Assembly: GCF_018873765.1 (NCBI RefSeq)
Contig: NC_057920.1
Coordinates: forward strand, 10,367,307-10,431,306
Source of the DNA: Telopea speciosissima
Lineage: Eukaryota > Streptophyta > Magnoliopsida > Proteales > Proteaceae
Reading direction: 5' to 3'
Length of the DNA stretch: 64,000 bases
Each line of letters starts with the position of its first letter. The stretch's first letter is position 1. The notes beneath the pieces were generated by a model, which saw only the letters and a list, made by a program, of their open reading frames with translations, made no database searches and was not told the origin of the DNA. Both the position numbers and the translations under genes were made by a program. Of this stretch, positions 59,461-64,000 are shown one piece after another.

Positions 59461-59999
59461 GGATGGGGAACTCTCTTCCTTTAATTTTTCTAATGTTTTT
59501 TTAACGTTAATTTCCTATTCCGTATTTCTACCAAAAAAATTTTCCTATTCCATATACAACTATACACACGAATTACCAATATCACCCCTTATCTTCAAAT
59601 TAAAGAAATCAAAAAAAATTGAAAATCAACTAATTTCCGTAGGCAGTAGTGGACCCAGTAATCCCATTTGGGAAAGAACCGCATTGCTTCGTATTGAGCC
59701 TATAATTGCATATATATATATATATATATATGCATTTGACCAAGTGTTCTTCATCAGATGATCTAAACCGTCTGATCTGCCACTGATTAGGGTGATAGAT
59801 ATCACAAACAAATGATGAATTGGTTCAACAAAGAGGAGTTTCGCTGGCCTGTGACATATTTTTTGTAGTGTTGATTGTATTGAAAGTTTTTTTTTTTACT
59901 CTTTTTTTTTATTTGATATCTAACTACTCAATCATAAGAGAGGTTAGGGAGGGGGAAAGGGTTGCGAAATGTAAACGGATATTCAAAAATTAGAATTTA

Positions 60000-61130
60000 A
60001 TTAGCATTTGTATTCGTTTAGGGGAATCTAAATTTTTATTCGAATAATTCAAAAAAAAAAAATTATCCCATCCGAATAATTATTCAATAATAATAAATAA
60101 ATTAAATAATTAATGATCTTGAGGATTTTTGATGATTCAACATGTTCTAAAGAATTAGGAAATGAGAATTATGAGACTGAGAAACATGGATTGAGAGTGA
60201 ATCGTATCTGTTGAGGGGTGGAAGGTCTAGGTTACACAAGTCAGAGATGTAAACGGATAGTCGAAAATCCGAATTCGATCCGCATCCGTATCTGTTTAGG
60301 GATATCCAAATCTGTTAAAGAATATTCGCATCCGTATCCGTTTAGGGATATCCATATCTGGGTAAAGAATATTCGCATCCGATCACATTCGATTCGTATC
60401 CGATCCATTTATATCTCTACTTATGGCACAAGATTGAGAGTCGAACCCATGAACTCCTAGGAGCTTGCACTCATTCATTCTGCTTTAGTTATCAAAGAAA
60501 CGGATTAGAGCACGGTTTTAGGTATTGATATTGGATGGATGTCTTGGCCGATTAATATTGGTATCAATCATAATCGATAATGATACCTGATCAATACTGA
60601 TCAGCCAATACAGTACGAGCATCCATTTTTTTTTTGGCTAAAAAACATTATTTTGATCTAGTTTAGCCTAAAACGGCTAACATGCCAATACTGTGAACTG
60701 AATCCTTGGATCAGATGTAGAGATTGCTCACTGCTCACTAACTAGCCAAAATGATTAGAAGGAAGAAATATCTTGGTGTCACTATTGTGGATTTAAGCTT
60801 TGTGTTATGATGTTTAATTGATTACCTAATATACATATTGGGGAAGGTTTTGGTGATCTAAATAGGATAGGGATCCTCTCTCGATGTATGCCCAATCAAC
60901 CCATCCGTTGGATGTACATTGGGCACTCAGTGGGGATGCCCTCATTGTAGAGGATCCAGTTCCGTCAGAACAGGGGAGGGGGTGGGGCTTGCTTTTCTTG
61001 TGTAGGTGGTATGTCCTCTTGGGAAAGCAGAAACTTCAAATGTTATTCTGATTTGACAATTTTTTTTTGGTACATGTATGATTTGACAATTTGATGGTTG
61101 AGTTTTTTAAAGATGTGCTTCTCCAAATTG
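60000..61130. other. Intergenic stretch with decayed MITEs
   Basis: No gene. It includes the hAT-like repeat 60244-60416 and a TATTGATATTGG/ATCGATAATGATACC repeat (about 60510-60700) resembling the interior of the element at 3835-4062. Confidence 0.4.
60244..60416. mobile_element. hAT-like MITE
   Basis: Begins AGATGTAAACGGATAGTCG and ends GATCCATTTATATCTCT, inverted termini. The interior has two copies of GTTAAAGAATATTCGCATCC or a close variant and TCCGTTTAGGGATATCCA. Target duplication is unclear. Confidence 0.45.
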
Positions 61131-61306
61131 AATAATTATCACCTCCAATTTGCAAACACTTCTAATTCCTCTAATAGGAGGGGAGGGGGGGAGTGGATCC
61201 CATCTTGGGCAGTATTTTTCGGATTAGAGTAGGATGATCATTTTCGCCCCCATGTGAGGAATTGGAACAATTGAAAGGGGCAGCAAATTGGAGGGGATAA
61301 CGATTC
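61131..61306. mobile_element. Foldback MITE, family B, with perfect 10-bp target duplication
   Basis: The ends AATAATTATCACCTCCAATT and (reversed) GAATCGTTATCCCCTCCAAT are inverted. CTCCAAATTG flanks both sides (61121-61130 and 61307-61316). A duplication of this length supports a Mutator-like origin. The interior TCTAATTCCTCTAATAGGAG matches the elements at 5863 and 6234. Confidence 0.7.
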
Positions 61307-61556
61307 CTCCAAATTGGTGTACATTTTTTAAGTTATCGTGTTCCATGCAAACATTCAGCTTATTGGGGAGTTGTGTTTTAATGGATGACCTTTTTAAGAG
61401 TGAGGTCCTATTGAGTTTTGCTCGGGTGATTCGATGCCTTTGTTATTTTGTTATTTTCATATCTGATTCCTATTTGTCATATTTGATTGAGGTGTTTATT
61501 TTATGGTTTGACCCTAGCTTGTATTTCATGCTAGGGATGATCAGATATTTAATGTA

Positions 61557-61775
61557 ACTAGGGTTTTAAGAATTAGGAATTGGATCGGTGAATCTGTCGA
61601 TTTGGATCGAAATTGGCCGTGATCAATCTCAATTTTCACCAATCTGATATGATCGATTTGTACCCAAAACCCTAGAAATTCTTGTTTTTTTTTAAATCTA
61701 AGAATCGATTCCAGGGTTCATGAATCACGAGCACCAATTTCGGCCCGGACTGTGTTTTAAAACTTTGAATTTAAT
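61557..61775. mobile_element. GATCGG-family MITE-like repeat
   Basis: Left CTAGGGTTTTAAGAATTAGG and right GACTGTGTTTTAAAACTTTG give weak inverted ends. The interior has GGATCGAAATTGG/CCAATTTCGG units as in 12531-12732. Confidence 0.35.
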
Positions 61776-61779
61776 TTGG

Positions 61780-63330
61780 TTGGCTGTTCAAGAATTAACT
61801 ATTTCTTGCATGTTGTGTGCAGAATGATATGCAGGGGTTTTAGATTTTTTTTTTGGTCTGATATGCAGGGGTTTTAGATAAGATGGCTAGTTAATGCTTC
61901 TCTCAGACAAAATATTCCCATCTTGTGTTTGTTTGGCTTTACATAAGATCGCAAACTAATGATCCTCTATACTAACATGAAATTCTTTTCTATACAATCT
62001 CTTACGAATTGGATAATTTGTTCCTTCAAACTGCATAGACCGGTCAGTCCTTAGAAAAAAAATCCTCTGCAGTGCCTTATTCTTGCGGTACATTGCATTT
62101 AGGGCTTGAGAGCCTGACATGGAAAGTGCAACATCCAAAGGTGCCGAGCTTGAGAAGAAAGAAAAAGCAAAAACTTGATCAATTGAGCTCGCACCGTTGG
62201 ATGAAGCATCGTCCACATGTCGAGCTTTCAAACCCAAAGACCCCCTCAAATGAAGGAATTGCTGAGGAATTTAATCCCGGACCCCTCTCTCTGTGGGTGA
62301 TCCCTTACCCTGAAACTGGTGTTGCAGCGCTCACACTGCCCCTTCATGGGACTTAGAGTCTTCTCCTGCACCTCCAACACTATTGGATTTCTGGGTTATA
62401 GGTGCATGGCATGATACTGAACATCGTAGTAGGTTGAATCAAAATATGGATTTTTTTCACACAGGTGATTTTATAATTATTTTTCAAGTAAAAGAGAAGT
62501 AGGGATGTAACGGATCAAATTCAAATCGAATTGGGCACTATCCTAATTCGAATTTGTTTACCAATTTGTTATTCGAATTCAATATTTTAAACGGATTTCG
62601 AACATCATCCGATTCTATCCGATTGCCGAAAAAACAGAGACGGGGAGTGAGTGAGAGGAGAAGAAGACGATGGAGCTCTGAATTTTTAATTTTTTTGCTG
62701 TCCTCTTTGGGAAGTCTTGTTCTTACTATTGGTTTCGTCTGTGACAGAAATCTAAGTAGCATGAAGAAGAATAAAAAGAAAAAACAAGGTTACAGGAAGA
62801 AGGAAAAAATAGTGAAGAATAGAATTTCAGGAAGAAGAAGAATTAGGGGGGAAAAAAGAAGAAGAGAAAACCAGAATCGAAGAGAGAAGAATCAGAATAA
62901 GAAATTAAAAAAAAAAAAAAAAAAGAGGATAAAATCATAGTTGAAAGATGAAGAGAAGAAAACCAGAGTCCATGGAAGAAAAAAGAGTAACAATAAGATC
63001 GCAGAATACTAGTCACTAGAGTATGAGGAAACACACAGTCGTCAGGGTCACCTGAGCCGTAGCCACTCACCGTTGTTGGAGACTTGGAGTCGCCTGAGGT
63101 TGTAGACGCACTGACACAGTGGGCGAAAGGGTTAGGGGTTGTCGTCGATGAGGGGTCTCAATTTCTATCCACTCGTTAACGAATCAGTGGAGTGGTTTTC
63201 GTTCCGACATTGAATTGAATCTTCCCCAGATCCCAATCACTTCGTTCAAACAGGCATTGATCAGGCAATCTTCAACAAGTGTCCCCCAGATCCATTGAAA
63301 TGGGAGAAATTATATCCAACCTCGTTACGC
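61780..63330. other. Intergenic stretch upstream of the Kunitz gene
   Basis: No supportable gene. 62070-62360 is more balanced in composition and open in places, but unrecognised. 62640-62940 is strongly purine-rich and yields an artificial Lys/Arg-rich frame. The promoter of the Kunitz gene must lie near the right end. Confidence 0.4.
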
Positions 63331-63339
63331 TCATCACCC

Positions 63340-63346
63340 TATAAAT
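63340..63346 (+). promoter_or_regulatory. Probable TATA box of the Kunitz gene
   Basis: TATAAAT about 103 nt upstream of the ATG at 63449, a normal distance for a short 5' leader. Confidence 0.55.
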
Positions 63347-63448
63347 TGGCCAAACCATAACCTTCCCTTCCATGACCTCACTTCTCAAATTCAGTAATAC
63401 TCAAGCATTCCATTAACGCAGTTTGCTTTACAACCATCTACGATCATC

Positions 63449-64000
63449 ATGTGGAACAGAGTTCTCTTCCTTTTGGGATTGTCGATTTTGGCCTTCGTTC
63501 AGGTCATAGATGGCTTCTCTCATCACCACCACCACCATCACCACCACCACCAGCAGCTCGACCATCAATCTGCAGTGCATGATACCGATGGCAATGAGCT
63601 CGAAGCAGGGATGCCGTACTACATTGTCTCCGCAATCAGGGGAGGCGGCGGCGGAGGTGTTTCTCTAGGAAGGAGAGAGAGCTCCACCAGTCAAAGTCAC
63701 ACGGCCCATACCCCAACAGTGAAGCAGAGCTCCTACGACAGGAACATGGGAACCCCAGTGATGTTCTCTCCAGCATCCTCAGAACACCCAGAATTGGATT
63801 TGCCGTCTGCAGAAGAAGAGGGAACGATGATAATTCGGGAATCAATGGACATGAACATTTGCTTCTCTGGGATGGACAATAGGGTGTGGCAGGTGGAACA
63901 GAGGAGAGAGCAATCCGGAGGATGGTGGTGGTGGTCGTCAAAGAATTCGAGTTTGAGGTATGTGACGGTGAAGGGGAAGCCAGGGCACCCAGGGGAGTCG
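63449..64000 (+). CDS. Kunitz-type (STI family) protease inhibitor, 3' end missing
   Basis: Open from ATG for 184 codons to the window edge. Residues 1-22 form a signal peptide (hydrophobic VLFLLGLSILAFVQVI), so the product is secreted or vacuolar. Ten histidines follow (25-34). The family signature is VHDTDGNELEAGMPYYIV (43-60), followed by SAIRGGGGGG. Later landmarks are GTPVMFSP (about 101-108), MDMNICFSG...VW (133-147) and YVTVKGKPGHPG (171-182). Such beta-trefoil proteins inhibit serine or other proteases. Oddly, the first conserved Cys (normally in a C-P context) appears as Thr88-Pro89, and no Cys lies at its partner position before Val146-Trp147. Only Cys138 is present. Extra Ser/Glu-rich loops and WWWW (159-162) are also unusual. 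A divergent paralogue or loss of inhibitory function is possible. The frame is intact as far as it goes. Confidence 0.82.
   Translation, partial: MWNRVLFLLGLSILAFVQVIDGFSHHHHHHHHHHQQLDHQSAVHDTDGNELEAGMPYYIVSAIRGGGGGGVSLGRRESSTSQSHTAHTPTVKQSSYDRNMGTPVMFSPASSEHPELDLPSAEEEGTMIIRESMDMNICFSGMDNRVWQVEQRREQSGGWWWWSSKNSSLRYVTVKGKPGHPGES

Larger units (their letters stand above)
56350..59985. repeat. Segmental duplication, copy 2, split by insertion
   Basis: 56350-56895 pairs with 51254-51840 and 58835-59985 with 51896-52960. The 56900-58830 stretch is absent from copy 1 and includes the MULE-like element 57264-58062. A (TA)11 microsatellite (59709-59731) has grown at a site that is TTTATATG in copy 1. 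Confidence 0.7.

Noticed and set aside
62554-62940. 128-aa Lys/Arg-rich reading frame
   Set aside because: It lies over a purine-rich low-complexity tract; the basic composition follows from AAG/AGA repeats and no domain is visible.
63636-63941. 101-aa minus-strand frame
   Set aside because: Antisense shadow of the Kunitz inhibitor frame, which carries the signal peptide and family signature.

Overview
This window is flowering-plant nuclear DNA, most likely from a eudicot. It is low in GC and intron-rich, GT-AG splice sites fit the gene models, and the four genes I can support are plant-type proteins. No cellular RNA genes, operons or CRISPR arrays are visible. The species cannot be fixed from the sequence. 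Most of the window is transposon-derived, with many short foldback elements, pieces of LINE and LTR retrotransposons, and numerous microsatellites and poly-G/C runs.

Genes. (1) 13899-9525, minus strand: an eight-exon inositol polyphosphate 5-phosphatase, 348 aa, resembling the small plant enzyme At5PTase11. (2) 21679-17606, minus strand: a two-exon BTB/POZ-domain protein, 532 aa, with one 2.5 kb intron. (3) 32042-33136, plus strand: an intronless 364-aa multi-pass membrane protein of a plant-specific family. (4) 63449-64000, plus strand, running off the right edge: a secreted Kunitz-type protease inhibitor with a ten-histidine run after the signal peptide and the usual first disulfide missing. 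The genes act in separate pathways (phosphoinositide signalling, probable ubiquitin-ligase adaptor, unknown membrane role, protease inhibition). Nothing suggests a functional cluster.

Layout. 1-9.5 kb: intergenic, with a (GA)n promoter-like block at the left edge and several foldback MITEs. 9.5-14 kb: the phosphatase. 14-17.6 kb: intergenic, with an LTR-retrotransposon end carrying a tRNA-Met-like primer-binding site, plus hAT-like MITEs. 17.6-22.5 kb: the BTB gene and its CT-rich upstream region. 22.8-32 kb: intergenic, with a decayed L1-type LINE (28.6-29.5 kb). 32-33.2 kb: the membrane protein. 33.2-37 kb: no gene recognised, one large inverted repeat. 37-42.5 kb: a minus-strand element bounded by 0.4 kb direct repeats (LTR-like). 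It encloses DUF4283/zinc-knuckle coding remnants, and one repeat is interrupted by a 1.34 kb TIR transposon whose exact empty site survives in the other repeat. 42.5-48.7 kb: intergenic, with nested MITEs and a CACTA transposon end. 51.2-60 kb: a diverged segmental duplication in direct orientation (about 51.2-53.0 and 56.3-60.0 kb), an RTE-type reverse-transcriptase relic between the copies, and a MULE-like element inside the second copy. 60-63.3 kb: MITEs and low-complexity DNA before the Kunitz gene.

The strongest observations are the transposon insertion with its empty site, the chimeric LTR-bounded element, the altered Kunitz inhibitor, and several short-element families with recognisable target-site duplications. 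I found no convincing new multi-gene system.
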